From VXOI01 sp965261945 (lineage in GTDB: Bacteria > Chloroflexota > Dehalococcoidia > Lucifugimonadales > UBA3495): 64,000 nt of DNA. A program made the position numbers and the translations under genes. Below, one piece after another: positions 42,129 through 51,560 of the stretch. The notes below the pieces were generated by a model that was given only the letters and a program-made list of their open reading frames with translations, had not been told where the DNA came from and searched no databases. The stretch lies in assembly GCA_965261945.1 (NCBI GenBank), contig CBDHEF010000002.1, forward strand, positions 2,852,001 to 2,916,000, read 5' to 3'. Every line of letters begins with the position of its first letter. The stretch's first letter is position 1.

Positions 42129-43193
42129 ATGGTAAATCTCAGTTATGCCGTTTGGTCTTTGGAGGTTTCCATCAAGTTCCTCTCTGCCTTAATGCCGCTG
42201 CTGTTGTCTCCGAAGTTCCTTCTACCATTCCTGGCGGTCGCAGGCGGAGCGTATGTGGCATTTTTCGGGTTTCCCCTGGACCTGGGGGAGGCCTGGGGGT
42301 TGGTCGTTTCTGCCGATCCCGTCCTTCTGGGCACAGCCGTCCTGGTCCACTATGCCTGCTACTTTCTCCGGGGAGCACGCTGGCGGGTGCTGATGGGCGG
42401 CTCTCCTGTGCCCGTTCCGGGTTTCCTCTACTGCGGGCAACTGGTCTTCCTGGGGTGGTTTGTGAACTCCGTGGGCTGGCTCAGGCTTGGGGATCCCTTC
42501 CGGGCCCACCTGTGCCAGCGGGAGTGGGGAGCGTCCTTTTCCTGGGTGATGGGGACCATTGTTGCGGAGCGTCTTCTGGACGGGCTATTGGTAAGCTTGT
42601 TCCTGCTCTCGGCAGGGCTGCTGCTCCTGCTGTCCGGTCCGTGGGACGTGGGAGTGGGCGCGTTGGGAGCCTCGCTGATCCTCCTCCTCGGGCTTGGTCT
42701 GGTGTTTCTGCTGGTGCCCCTGGTGAGGTGGCTGTTGCAGCGTTTTCTGCCCTCAAGAGACATTTCTGATTTTCTCTTGTCCTCTCACCTGCGATTCCGT
42801 TCCGGCTTTACCAGCGGCAGCCGTCGTTTTCCGTTGACCGCCCTGCTTGGTGTGCTCGCATGGTCTGCGGAGGTCGGTCGCCTGTATTTGGTGTGCCAGG
42901 CCCTGGGGCTGGAAGTTGGGCTGTTCGAGGCGGCGGTGCTCTCCCTTGGAGGGTCGCTCCTGTCCCTCTTTCCGACGCCGGGCGGCATCGGGGCGGTGGA
43001 GGCCGGGATGGCGGGGTTGGCGGTGCGCATTTCTCCCGTGGGTCTGCCGGGGGCTGCCGCAATGGTGTTGCTTGACCGGGCCATCACCATGCTCAGCGTG
43101 GTCCTGACCGGCCTGATGCTGATGGGTGTGCGTTCAGCCTTCCCGAGGGTCTTCAAGCCCCGCTTACCGGAGCCGGCCAGCACCGCTGCCTGA
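42129..43193 (+). CDS. Lysylphosphatidylglycerol synthase TM-region/UPF0104-type membrane protein
   Basis: The 354-residue polytopic protein has about seven to eight membrane helices and belongs to the flippase-like (AglD/MprF N-terminal, YbhN) family. Indicators are LRGARWRVLMGG, the GWLRLGDPFRAHLCQREW loop, VAERLLDGLLVSLFLL, and the C-terminal SLFPTPGGIGAVEAGMAGL with a conserved Pro-Gly-Gly-x-Gly and Glu. Homologs move lipids or lipid-linked sugars across the membrane. The start is uncertain: ATG 42129 has no ribosome binding site, while a GGAGG lies at about 42161-42165 inside the frame. Confidence 0.85.
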   Translation: MVNLSYAVWSLEVSIKFLSALMPLLLSPKFLLPFLAVAGGAYVAFFGFPLDLGEAWGLVVSADPVLLGTAVLVHYACYFLRGARWRVLMGGSPVPVPGFLYCGQLVFLGWFVNSVGWLRLGDPFRAHLCQREWGASFSWVMGTIVAERLLDGLLVSLFLLSAGLLLLLSGPWDVGVGALGASLILLLGLGLVFLLVPLVRWLLQRFLPSRDISDFLLSSHLRFRSGFTSGSRRFPLTALLGVLAWSAEVGRLYLVCQALGLEVGLFEAAVLSLGGSLLSLFPTPGGIGAVEAGMAGLAVRISPVGLPGAAAMVLLDRAITMLSVVLTGLMLMGVRSAFPRVFKPRLPEPASTAA

Positions 43194-43248
43194 TGGCTGA
43201 GGACGTGGAGGCGCTGCCGGCAACTGCGTTCAATGACGGCCGGCAATC

Positions 43249-43332
43249 ATGCTGACGGCGCCGGCTCTGAACCTGTTGGGCGACTGGCTGCGTGACCGCC
43301 TCGACCCGCTCGACCCCTTCTGCGGCAGTTGA
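43249..43332 (+). pseudogene. C-terminal fragment of a DppC-type permease
   Basis: The 27-codon frame encodes ALNLLGDWLRDRLDPLDPF near its end, the hallmark C-terminus of DppC-type peptide permeases (compare NLMGDWLRDKLDPR in the permease at 4744-5973). Nothing upstream belongs to a permease. It appears to be the leftover tail of a deleted transporter gene. Confidence 0.6.
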
Positions 43333-43472
43333 AGGGAGCCGCCTTTACCCCAACCCTATCCCTCAAGGGAGAGGGAATTGTTATTTCGGGCATCGCGCTG
43401 CTGATTTCCGTTTTCCGTTTTCCGTTTTTTGTTTCTGGGTAGAAAAGGAATCGGGCCGTTCCACTGGGGCGA

Positions 43473-44435
43473 CTACGATTCCTGGACCGGATAGTCGAAG
43501 TAGGCGGCGGTTATCAGGTGGTGCAGCTCACCGCAGTATTCGTCCACTTCGCGGAGCAGGGGTATGTGGTCATCCCGGTCGGGCCAGTCGTAGTTGATCA
43601 GGCCGCTCAGGCGTCCGGTGAGGCGGTGGACGGCGCGGTTGGAGTGGCGGCGCGGCCCCCGCCCGATGGTATCAACCTCCGATTCCAGCAGGTTGAGGGA
43701 GCGGCACAGCGACTCGGGCAGCAGGGGGTCGCTTACCAGCAGGTCCAGCACCCGGTGCGGCTGCACTTCGGCGCTGTGGATCTGGTTGTAGACCTCCAAA
43801 GCGTGGAAAACGCGCAACAGCGAAATCCAGTCGGCCTCATAGAATTCCTGGCTGGCGCTGGCTTCGCCGGTGTCAATCTGCGACAGCAGCAGAGCGACGG
43901 CGCACTGGGCGCGTTCGATGTAGCGGCCCAAGTGGAGGAAGCTCCACCCTTCATCATGGTACATCGTAGTCTCGGCCAGACCGCCGAAGGTGTTGATTTC
44001 GGCCACGGTTTCATCGTAGAAAACCCGTGGCTCCGACCAGACGCTGACCATGTTCTGCTGCTGCAACCTCAAGAACGCGGTGTTGAGGCAGGTCCACACC
44101 TCGGGACTGATGCAGTGCCGGGTGTGGCGGGCGTTTTCGCGTCCCTGGGCAAAGCAGGTGTAGACCGAGAAGGGATTGGTGCGCTCAAAGGTGAGGTCGT
44201 CGGCCAGGGTGAAGGAATCCGCCAGGGCGAACTCCTCGTCGCCGAAGAGGTCGGCCCTGCCGCCCGGAGGCTCGCTGCCGATGCTGTTGTAGATGCGGTT
44301 CCAGCCGAAGTGAATCTCCCGGACGGGGCGGTCCACCAGCGCCTCGGATTGCAGACGCAGCAACCGGCAGAGATGCCCGGCCCGCTCCAGGTGGCGGCCA
44401 ATCCAGTAAAGGCTTTGCGCGCTGCGGGAAAGCAT
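43473..44435 (-). CDS. Alpha-E domain protein (DUF403)
   Basis: The 320-residue helical protein begins MLSRSAQSLYWIGRHLERAGHLCRLL, the family's signature start. It continues with repeated alpha-helical segments (HDEGWSFLHLGRYIERAQCAVALLL, DWISLLRVFHALEVYNQ). Alpha-E proteins are almost always encoded with a circularly permuted ATP-grasp protein, as here (the next gene upstream), and often with a transglutaminase-like protease that is absent from this window. The pair is thought to make or modify a peptide, but the product is unknown. Confidence 0.92.
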   Translation of the reverse strand: MLSRSAQSLYWIGRHLERAGHLCRLLRLQSEALVDRPVREIHFGWNRIYNSIGSEPPGGRADLFGDEEFALADSFTLADDLTFERTNPFSVYTCFAQGRENARHTRHCISPEVWTCLNTAFLRLQQQNMVSVWSEPRVFYDETVAEINTFGGLAETTMYHDEGWSFLHLGRYIERAQCAVALLLSQIDTGEASASQEFYEADWISLLRVFHALEVYNQIHSAEVQPHRVLDLLVSDPLLPESLCRSLNLLESEVDTIGRGPRRHSNRAVHRLTGRLSGLINYDWPDRDDHIPLLREVDEYCGELHHLITAAYFDYPVQES

Positions 44436-44492
44436 GGCTCGCTCCTGATAAAGGAATGGGAACGCCCCAACTTTGAACCTTCTGCCGGAGGG

Positions 44493-45956
44493 TTATGGTT
44501 GGGGTGTTTCTTCTGGGTGTTCCGGGTCTTCCAGCACCCAGACGTCTTTGCCGCCGCCACCCTGGCTGGAGTTGACCACCAGGCTGCCCCGCCGCAGGGC
44601 GACACGGCAGAAGGCGCCGGGCACGATGCGGGTGCGGCGGCCGGTCAGCACGAAGGGGCGCAGGTCAACGTGGCGCGGCTCGAACCTGCCATCTATGAGG
44701 CACGGCGAGCGCGACAGGGCCAGCACCGGCTGGGCGATGAAGCCGGCCGGATCGGCCCGCAGCCCCCTGGCGTAGTCGTCGCGCTCCTCCTGGGTGGCGT
44801 GAGGGCCGATGATCATGCCGTAGCCGCCCGATTCTCCGACGCGCTTGACCACCAGGTCGGCCATGTTGTCGAGGGTGTATTCCAGGTCCTCGGGACGGCG
44901 GCACAGGTAGGTCTCGACGTTTTGCAGCAGCGGCTCCTGCCCCAGGTAGTAGCGGATCATGTCGGGAACGTAGACGTAGACGCTCTTGTCGTCGGCCACC
45001 CCCGTGCCGGGGGCGTTTGCCAGCGTCACGTTGCCCAACTGGGCCGCGTCTATCAGCCCCCGCACACCAAGAAGGGAGTCCGGGCGGAACACCAGCGGAT
45101 CGAGAAAGTCGTCGTCCACCCGCCGGTAGATTACGTCCACCTGCCGCAGGCCGTCGGTGGTGCGCATATAGACCATGCCGTTGCGGACCGCCAGGTCGCG
45201 CCCCTCCACCAGTTCTGCGCCGATTTCCCGCGCCAGGAACATGTGCTCGTAGTATGCGGAGTTGTAGACGCCGGGCGTCAGCAGGGCGATGACGGGGTTG
45301 GGCTTGCCGCCGGGGGCCAGTTCGCTCAGCGCAGCTTGCAGGACGGCGCCGTACTGCTCTACCCCCTGCACTCGGTGGCTGCGGTACAGGCGGGGCAGGC
45401 TGGCCTTGGCCGCCTTGCGGTTGGCGATCATGTAAGAGACGCCTGAGGGCACCCGCAGGTTGTCCTCCAGCACGCGAAAGCCGTCGTTGGTGCGCACCAC
45501 GTCGCTTCCGCAGACGGCGACCCAAGCGCCGTTGGGCGGCGAAAAGTCCTGCATTTCCGGGCGGTATTGGGGACAGCCGCGGACCATGTCTTCGGGAATC
45601 ACGCCGTCGTCAATGATGCGGGCCTCGCCGTACACGTCTTCCAGGAAGTAGTTGAGGGCGCGCACCCGCTGGGTCAGCCCGTCCGACAGCTCCCGCCAGT
45701 CGGCGGCGGACACCAAGCGGGGGATGGGGTCTACGGGGATGATTCGCTCCTCGGCCTCGGCGTCCCCGTAAACGGTGAAAGAGATGCTCTCGCTGGTGAA
45801 GGTGCGATTCACGCGCCCCCGGATGGCATCCAGCTCATCAGTGGACATCCGGCTCAGGGCGTCGTGCAAGCCCCGGGCGTGTTCTCTGGGCGTTCCGTCG
45901 GGCAGGAACATCTCGTCGTAGACGGAGGGGTCGAGCCGGTATCCGTCGAAGCTCAC
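44493..45956 (-). CDS. Circularly permuted type-2 ATP-grasp protein (DUF404/DUF407)
   Basis: This 487-residue peptide-bond-forming ligase-like protein starts at GTG 45956 with GAGAGG upstream. Family segments include SFTVYGDAEAEERIIPVDPIPRLV near the N-terminus, FLEDVYGEARIIDDGVIPEDMV, DVVRTNDGFRVLEDNLRVPSGVSYM, VVKRVGESGGYGMIIGP and, near the end, RHVDLRPFVLTGR. It is functionally linked to the alpha-E gene 57 bases downstream. The reaction is probably ATP-dependent ligation to a carboxylate. Confidence 0.93.
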   Translation of the reverse strand: MSFDGYRLDPSVYDEMFLPDGTPREHARGLHDALSRMSTDELDAIRGRVNRTFTSESISFTVYGDAEAEERIIPVDPIPRLVSAADWRELSDGLTQRVRALNYFLEDVYGEARIIDDGVIPEDMVRGCPQYRPEMQDFSPPNGAWVAVCGSDVVRTNDGFRVLEDNLRVPSGVSYMIANRKAAKASLPRLYRSHRVQGVEQYGAVLQAALSELAPGGKPNPVIALLTPGVYNSAYYEHMFLAREIGAELVEGRDLAVRNGMVYMRTTDGLRQVDVIYRRVDDDFLDPLVFRPDSLLGVRGLIDAAQLGNVTLANAPGTGVADDKSVYVYVPDMIRYYLGQEPLLQNVETYLCRRPEDLEYTLDNMADLVVKRVGESGGYGMIIGPHATQEERDDYARGLRADPAGFIAQPVLALSRSPCLIDGRFEPRHVDLRPFVLTGRRTRIVPGAFCRVALRRGSLVVNSSQGGGGKDVWVLEDPEHPEETPQP

Positions 45957-46099
45957 TGCATCCTCTCTTCGTCCGCGCCGCCGGACGGCTCATCGTTGCG
46001 CCTGGATCCAGCGTTTAACATCCACAGTTGATTATACAAGGGATTATACAAGCCGCACTTGCCGGCGGAACTCACCGCTCTCCACGCCCCGGTTTGCTC

Positions 46100-48325
46100 T
46101 TACAAGGTCTCTGCGCCACCGCCTGCTGCCTGCACCACTTCCGCGGGAGGATTCTTGGGAATGACCATGATCATCTCGGTGTACTGGTCCGGTTCGGACT
46201 CAACCCGGATACTGCCGCCGTGCTCCCTGATGATGTCGCTGGTGATGGCCAGACCCAGGCCGGTGCCCTGGTTGGTTGGCTTGGTGGTGAAGAACGGGTT
46301 GAAAATCTTTTCCACGATGTCGGCCGGGATGCCGGGGCCGTTGTCCCGGATACGTATTTCCACCTCTTCTCCCTGGTCGCGGGTGGTGAGCCAGACGGTG
46401 GGAGTGTAGCCCTCGAATCCGATACCCTCTGAGGCTTTCTTGCGCCGCTTCTCGTCGGTGGCCTGGCAGGCGTTGCCGACGATGTTAAGGAAAGTGCGGC
46501 CCAGGTCCTGGGGAATCGCCTGCATTTCTTCCAAGTCCGGGTCCAGGTCCTGCTCAACGGTCAACTGGAACTCGTTGTCCGTGGCCCGGGCGCTGTGGTA
46601 GGCCAGCATGGCGTGTTCCGTCAGCAGGGTGTTCAGCTCTATGGGTTGCCAGTTATGGGAGCCGCGCCCCATAAGCAGCATATCGTTGACGATGCGGTTG
46701 GCCCGCTCTCCGTGGTGCCGGATGCGGCCCAGGTTTTCGGTGAGGTCTTTGGAGATGTCGGCAATCAGCCCCGTGTCCAGGTTGTCGCTTTCCTCCAGGG
46801 CTTCGCGCATTTCGGACAGCAGTTCCTCGGACGACTCGGAGAAGTTCTTGACAAAATTCAGGGGATTGCGAATCTCGTGGGCCACTCCGGCAGTGACCTC
46901 ACCCAGGGCGGCCAGCTTTTCCCGCATCACGATCTGGTCCTGCGCCGTTTGCAGGTCGGTCAGGACCACCCCGAGTTCCGTGTTCTTTCCCTCAAGCTCG
47001 GTGTTCTTGCCGTCCAGTTCAGACAGCACTGTCTCCAGTTCGGTGTTCTTGCTCTCCAGTTCCGTGTTGAGTTCCTCTACCAGGTTCAGGCGGAGGGCCT
47101 CCTGGGAGTTGTGGCGGAAGACCTCCAGTGCGGCGGCCATTTCCGCCAGTTCGTCCTGGCCGATGACTTGCACCTCTTCTTCCAGTTGTCCCGCGGCCAT
47201 GCGGCGCATACGCTGCGACAGCATATTGATGCGGTGCAGCAGCACCCTGCCAACAAAGAGCCAGCTGATGAGCAGCGCGCTGACGACGCTGATTACGCTG
47301 ATTACGATAAGCAGGGTGCCGCCGGTGGAGATGGCCTGTTCGGATGCCTGGGTCGCTTCCTCGGCGGAGACCACGGCTGCCGCGACCAGGCTGTCCACCT
47401 CGGCCACCAGGCTGGCGGACTGGGCCCGGCTCAGGGCCAGGAGGCTGCTCTGTTCTTCGGACAGTTGCAATTTGGAGCGCAGCACCACGAAGACGCCGTC
47501 CTGGGCCAGCCCCAACTGCTTCAGCCTGTCGTACAGCGGCTCCAGCCGCTCTTCCAGTTCGGGGTGATCCAGGGCGGCCATGTTGCGGTCGATACTGGCG
47601 ATGGAAGACTCGAATCGTTCCTCCTGCGCTTCAACCAGCGCTGGGTCGAAGATGCTGAAAACGCTGGAAAGCTGCTGGAGCGCGATGTTGGTGTCGGCCT
47701 GCAATGCGGTCAGGCGACGGTAGATGCCGAATTCTTCCTCGGAGAAATGGATGGCGTAAGGGGCGACGATATTGTCCATATCGGTGCGCCCGGTAATGAT
47801 GTAGAAATACTCGTCGTCGACGGCGGGTATCAGTACCTCTTCCAGCTCGGCGCGGAGATCCACCATATCGTCCAGCAGCTCGTCGGACTGCCGGTTAAGA
47901 AAGAAGGCCCTCCCCACGTTGGCGCGGATGGTCTCGATGTAGTCGTTAAGCCCGTCAGCATACTCCTGGATGCGCTGGGAGCGGACGGGGTCGGCGCCAT
48001 CCAGGGCCTCGAGATGAGACTCGATAGCGGTTCCCGCGGAGGCAATTTCCGCCCATACCCGGGCCAACTCTGACGGCGTGGACGAGGTGGTCAGACGTGG
48101 GGCGGCGGAGACCAGGGAGCCGCTGAACTCGGCCACGCCGAAGGCGGCCTCCATCTCCGGCACGCTGCCTTCATTTACCCTGGCCTGGGCCTCGCCCACC
48201 CGCTGGAAGCTGAACCACCCTATTAGGCTGGCGGCCACAGTCAGCGCCACGGCCACGCCGAAGGCGGCGAACAGCTGGGTTGAGATTCGGTAACGGAGCG
48301 CCAGCAGGCGTTTTAACAAGTCCAT
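46100..48325 (-). CDS. Sensor histidine kinase with large extracytoplasmic domain, HAMP and coiled coil
   Basis: The 741-residue kinase has TM1 at about residues 17-40, a helical periplasmic sensor domain of about 290 residues, TM2 at about 336-360 and HAMP at about 361-413. A coiled coil of heptad repeats follows (TELESKNTELETVLSELDGKN) and then the kinase core. His483 in GVAHEIRNPLNF is the phosphorylation site. DNGPGIPADIVEKIF and GTGLGLAI form the ATP lid. The gene lies 67 bases downstream of a LivJ-like binding lipoprotein, a likely ligand-presenting partner. A five-codon reading frame (48342-48325) ends in a TGATG overlap with its ATG. Confidence 0.9.
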   Translation of the reverse strand: MDLLKRLLALRYRISTQLFAAFGVAVALTVAASLIGWFSFQRVGEAQARVNEGSVPEMEAAFGVAEFSGSLVSAAPRLTTSSTPSELARVWAEIASAGTAIESHLEALDGADPVRSQRIQEYADGLNDYIETIRANVGRAFFLNRQSDELLDDMVDLRAELEEVLIPAVDDEYFYIITGRTDMDNIVAPYAIHFSEEEFGIYRRLTALQADTNIALQQLSSVFSIFDPALVEAQEERFESSIASIDRNMAALDHPELEERLEPLYDRLKQLGLAQDGVFVVLRSKLQLSEEQSSLLALSRAQSASLVAEVDSLVAAAVVSAEEATQASEQAISTGGTLLIVISVISVVSALLISWLFVGRVLLHRINMLSQRMRRMAAGQLEEEVQVIGQDELAEMAAALEVFRHNSQEALRLNLVEELNTELESKNTELETVLSELDGKNTELEGKNTELGVVLTDLQTAQDQIVMREKLAALGEVTAGVAHEIRNPLNFVKNFSESSEELLSEMREALEESDNLDTGLIADISKDLTENLGRIRHHGERANRIVNDMLLMGRGSHNWQPIELNTLLTEHAMLAYHSARATDNEFQLTVEQDLDPDLEEMQAIPQDLGRTFLNIVGNACQATDEKRRKKASEGIGFEGYTPTVWLTTRDQGEEVEIRIRDNGPGIPADIVEKIFNPFFTTKPTNQGTGLGLAITSDIIREHGGSIRVESEPDQYTEMIMVIPKNPPAEVVQAAGGGAETL

Positions 48326-48391
48326 CAGCTTAACAAGTCCATCAGCCGTTGCGTCCCGCAGTTTTGGATTGAGTAATGCCCCCCCGACAGG

Positions 48392-49690
48392 TCAGTTGAC
48401 ATTATCTTGCAGAGTCTGGATGGGATGATACTTCCCATCGCCCCCGATTACGGTGAGAAAGACCTTGTCGGAACCCTGGTTGTCGTACTTTGGACCCGAG
48501 TAACTCAGGGGGAATCCGTCAATCTCAATATCCCCCGCGTTGAGCAGACTCTCCTGGAAACAGGCCCGGCTCACGTCCGGTCCGCAGCGCTCCAGCCCGG
48601 CAATGGCCAGCCGGCCGGCCAGGTAGCCCTCTAAGGACACGAAGCCGGGGATGGAGCCTGGGGCATACTCGGAAAGCGCCGCGAGGTAGGAGGCAACGAT
48701 GGGCAGGGAGTCGTCGGTAGGGAAGGGAACCACCTGGGTAACGTACACGCCTTCGCCGTCGGGGCCCAGCATATTGGCCAGGGCATTGGAGCCGACGAAG
48801 GAGATGGTGATGAACTCGGCCTCGACCAGCTTGGTCTGCTTTGCCCAGAGGATGAAGGCGCCAATGGGTTCGTAGGCCCCGACCATGATGACCCCTTCGG
48901 GGCGGCCATCGCCGAGATCCAGCAACGCCGTCTTGACCGCCGTGGTGTTGCGGGGGTAAAGACCCACGGCCACTGGCTCCATGCCGCGCCGTTTCAGGGC
49001 GGCCAGCGCGCCGCTGTAGCCCGCCCGGCCGAAGGAGTCGTCCTGGTAGAGCACCGCGATGCGTTCGATGCCCAGATCCGTGGTGAAACGCTCCACCATC
49101 TCCTCCGTCTCCTGGTTATAGGAGGCCCGCAGGTTGATGATGTTGCTCCAGTTGGGATCCCGCAGAAAGGCCGCGCCGGTGAAGGGAGCGACAAAAGGCA
49201 CACCGGCATCGGCGGCCACGGGTGTTGCGGACCGGGACGTGGGGGTGCCGACTTCGCCGATGAGGGCAAATACGCCTTCGTCCCTGATCAGACTCTGGGT
49301 GTTGGTGGCGGCCGCTTCCGGTTCGTAGGTGTCATCCATGGTGGTCAGCTTCAATTCCCGCCCGTGGACACCCCCGCTGCGGTTGGCTTCAGCGAATGCC
49401 GCTTCGATTCCCAAGCGCATATTGATGCCCAATTCCTGCGCCGGGCCGCTGAAAGACGCCGACTGGCCGAAGAGGATAGTGTCGGGGGTGATGCCGGGGT
49501 CTGTCGAGGCGGATTCCGAAACGGATGGAGCCGATTCCGTGGTGGCGGTGGGCAACGGCGGCGTCGCTATTTCAGGCGGATTGCACCCCAGAACTACGGC
49601 GAGGATGATCAGGAAGCCAGCGGCTCCCCCGGGCCGGCAGATCCAGAGGAACGGCGCCAATGCTCGGTTCAAACGATTCATCAGGTTCAT
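48392..49690 (-). CDS. LivJ-like (branched-chain amino-acid type) substrate-binding lipoprotein
   Basis: The 432-residue protein has a signal peptide with lipobox VVLGC (Cys36). A short linker and a periplasmic binding fold type I domain follow (DTILFGQSASFSGPAQELGINMRLGIEAAFAEANRSGGVHGRELKL, then GEVGTPTSRSATPVAADAGVPFVAPFTGA). Normally it serves a Liv transporter, but no LivHMGF genes are near. Its neighbours are a histidine kinase and a partner-switching module, so it may act as a sensor that presents ligand to the kinase. Confidence 0.88.
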   Translation of the reverse strand: MNLMNRLNRALAPFLWICRPGGAAGFLIILAVVLGCNPPEIATPPLPTATTESAPSVSESASTDPGITPDTILFGQSASFSGPAQELGINMRLGIEAAFAEANRSGGVHGRELKLTTMDDTYEPEAAATNTQSLIRDEGVFALIGEVGTPTSRSATPVAADAGVPFVAPFTGAAFLRDPNWSNIINLRASYNQETEEMVERFTTDLGIERIAVLYQDDSFGRAGYSGALAALKRRGMEPVAVGLYPRNTTAVKTALLDLGDGRPEGVIMVGAYEPIGAFILWAKQTKLVEAEFITISFVGSNALANMLGPDGEGVYVTQVVPFPTDDSLPIVASYLAALSEYAPGSIPGFVSLEGYLAGRLAIAGLERCGPDVSRACFQESLLNAGDIEIDGFPLSYSGPKYDNQGSDKVFLTVIGGDGKYHPIQTLQDNVN

Positions 49691-49861
49691 CCACGCCGGT
49701 CTACCGTTGAAGGCCGCGAACCCCCGTCGTCTCCGGAAGGCAGACTGAATGGAGTGAGGAACGGCCTTGACTCCAGATTCATTGAACTATGAGGGTTCAT
49801 TGAACTATGAGAAGGAAGCTATGCAGGCTATTGCGCCGGGGTGGCAGTGTCTGCTGGCTTG

Positions 49862-50299
49862 TCAGCCTCTCCGTGCGACCAGAGTCAGCCGGTTCTTGCC
49901 GGCATCGCGCTGGTAGTGCAAGTCGTCCATCAGGCTCCGCACCAAGTGGATGCCGAGTCCTCCGATGGGCCGGTCTTCCATTGCGGCGGCCACGTCGGGG
50001 TCCAACGAGTCTTCGAGGGGGTCAAAGGGGTTTCCATCATCCACTACTTCAATGGTCAGGGCGTGGTCTTCCGAGGTCAATACAATTTCGATCTCGGGCC
50101 GGCGTTCCGTGCCCTTCCCGCCATAGTTAAGGATGTTCAGTCCAAGTTCTTCCAGTACCAGGTTGACTTTGAAGGTCAGGCTTTCGGGCCAGGCTTCGCG
50201 CTCCCCCAACTCTTCCACTGACCCCTGGATATATTGGAGATTGTCGGAGTCGCTGGCGTCGGAGTCCGCTCCGATTTTCAGGTAGACTGTCTCGCTCAA
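49862..50299 (-). CDS. RsbW-like anti-sigma factor serine kinase (HATPase_c_2)
   Basis: The 145-residue GHKL-fold ATPase has an N-box (NLVLEELGLNILNYG, about residue 50), a G1 box (VVDDGNPFDP) and a G2 box (IGGLGIHLVRSLMDDLHY). Proteins of this type phosphorylate a STAS antagonist or hold a sigma factor. It starts 2 bases after the receiver-phosphatase gene, and the STAS gene is the next upstream, so this is a complete partner-switching set. The controlled sigma factor is not in the window. Confidence 0.88.
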   Translation of the reverse strand: MSETVYLKIGADSDASDSDNLQYIQGSVEELGEREAWPESLTFKVNLVLEELGLNILNYGGKGTERRPEIEIVLTSEDHALTIEVVDDGNPFDPLEDSLDPDVAAAMEDRPIGGLGIHLVRSLMDDLHYQRDAGKNRLTLVARRG

Positions 50300-50301
50300 A
50301 C

Positions 50302-51486
50302 CTAGCCCCCAACGCGGCGGAGAACCAGACAGGTAACGTCGTCTGACTGCGGTGTATCACCGGCGAAATCAGAAACCGCCTGTAGAATAACCTCGTTGGC
50401 CATCCTGGCCGAGGTGGGCTGCTGGTTTGCGAAAATCTGTTGCAGCCGGGCGACTCCAAACTCCTCGCCTTCGGAATTCATCGCCTCCGAGACGCCGTCG
50501 GTATAGAGAACCAGGGTATCGTCAGGGGCCAGGGTATAGCTGTCCTGCTGGTATTCCAGGCCAGGCATCACTCCGAGGGCGATGCCTCCGGTCAACGGCA
50601 ACTCGAAGGAACTTCCGTCGCCGTGTACCACCAGGGGGTTGGGGTGGCCGCCGTTGGCATAGGCCAACTCCCCTGTGTTCGGGTCATAGACCGTATAGAT
50701 CAAGGTAACAAACATGGCCGTCTCGTTGTCCTCGTTCAAGAGGTCGTTGACCTCGGACAGAACCGCGCCGGGGGCTCCCATGCCGATGGCCGCTCCCTTG
50801 AGCAGGGTGCGGCTGGACATCATAAACAGGGCGGCGGGAACACCCTTATCCGAAACGTCGGCAACGGCCAGGCCGATGCGCCCGCTTTCCAGGCTTATCA
50901 CGTCGAAGAAGTCGCCGCCGACGTTGCGGGCCGGGGCCATGTTGCCATAGACCTCGAAATTGGCCCCCTCCGGGAAGCTGGCAGGCAGAATGGCCTGCTG
51001 CATCTTGCTGGCGACATCCAGTTCGTTTTGCAACGCCACCAGCTTGTCCCTGGAGCGCAGGGCCTCCTTCCATTCGGCCATGTGGGACAGGGTGCGATCG
51101 ATGGTGATTTGCAGATCCTCGAAGTCCAGGGGTTTGGTCACAAAGTCGAAGGCGCCCCGGTTCATGGCGGTCCGAATGTTGCGCATATCGCCATAGGCCG
51201 AGATTATGACTGCGCGTATGTTCGGGTCCACCTTGGGAATCTGCTCCAGCAGGGTCAGGCCGTCCATCTGCGGCATATTGATATCCGACACGACCATGTC
51301 AATGTCGGGGTCCCGCTGCAACACCTCCAGCGCTTCGACACCGTTGTGAGCGAAAACGAAGGAATAGCGCCCGGCTCTGATGTTGCGCCGCATCCGTTGC
51401 AGAATCAGCGGTTCCAGATCGGGTTCGTCGTCCACCACCAGTATCTTGTAAGACCCTCGAGGTTCGTCTTCAGTTGTTCCGGCCAT
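50302..51486 (-). CDS. Response regulator with PP2C (RsbU/SpoIIE) phosphatase output
   Basis: This is a 394-residue two-domain protein. The receiver domain (about 1-125) has the acidic pair in ILVVDDEPD, the phospho-acceptor Asp68 in VVSDINMPQMDG and Lys118 in FVTKPLDF. A short coiled linker follows, then a SpoIIE/PP2C phosphatase (about 170-394) with metal-binding Asp residues in RNVGGDFFDVISL and LAVADVSDKGVPAALFM, and DDTLVLYTDGVSE near the end. Phosphorylated by a kinase, it would dephosphorylate the STAS antagonist. The histidine kinase two genes downstream is the obvious candidate partner. Confidence 0.92.
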   Translation of the reverse strand: MAGTTEDEPRGSYKILVVDDEPDLEPLILQRMRRNIRAGRYSFVFAHNGVEALEVLQRDPDIDMVVSDINMPQMDGLTLLEQIPKVDPNIRAVIISAYGDMRNIRTAMNRGAFDFVTKPLDFEDLQITIDRTLSHMAEWKEALRSRDKLVALQNELDVASKMQQAILPASFPEGANFEVYGNMAPARNVGGDFFDVISLESGRIGLAVADVSDKGVPAALFMMSSRTLLKGAAIGMGAPGAVLSEVNDLLNEDNETAMFVTLIYTVYDPNTGELAYANGGHPNPLVVHGDGSSFELPLTGGIALGVMPGLEYQQDSYTLAPDDTLVLYTDGVSEAMNSEGEEFGVARLQQIFANQQPTSARMANEVILQAVSDFAGDTPQSDDVTCLVLRRVGG

Positions 51487-51560
51487 CTACTCGGGCTCTC
51501 TCCAAGAATTTTGATTTCGTTACTCCGGCCGCTGCCAGAGTCCTGCCCCGTGCCGCAGGG

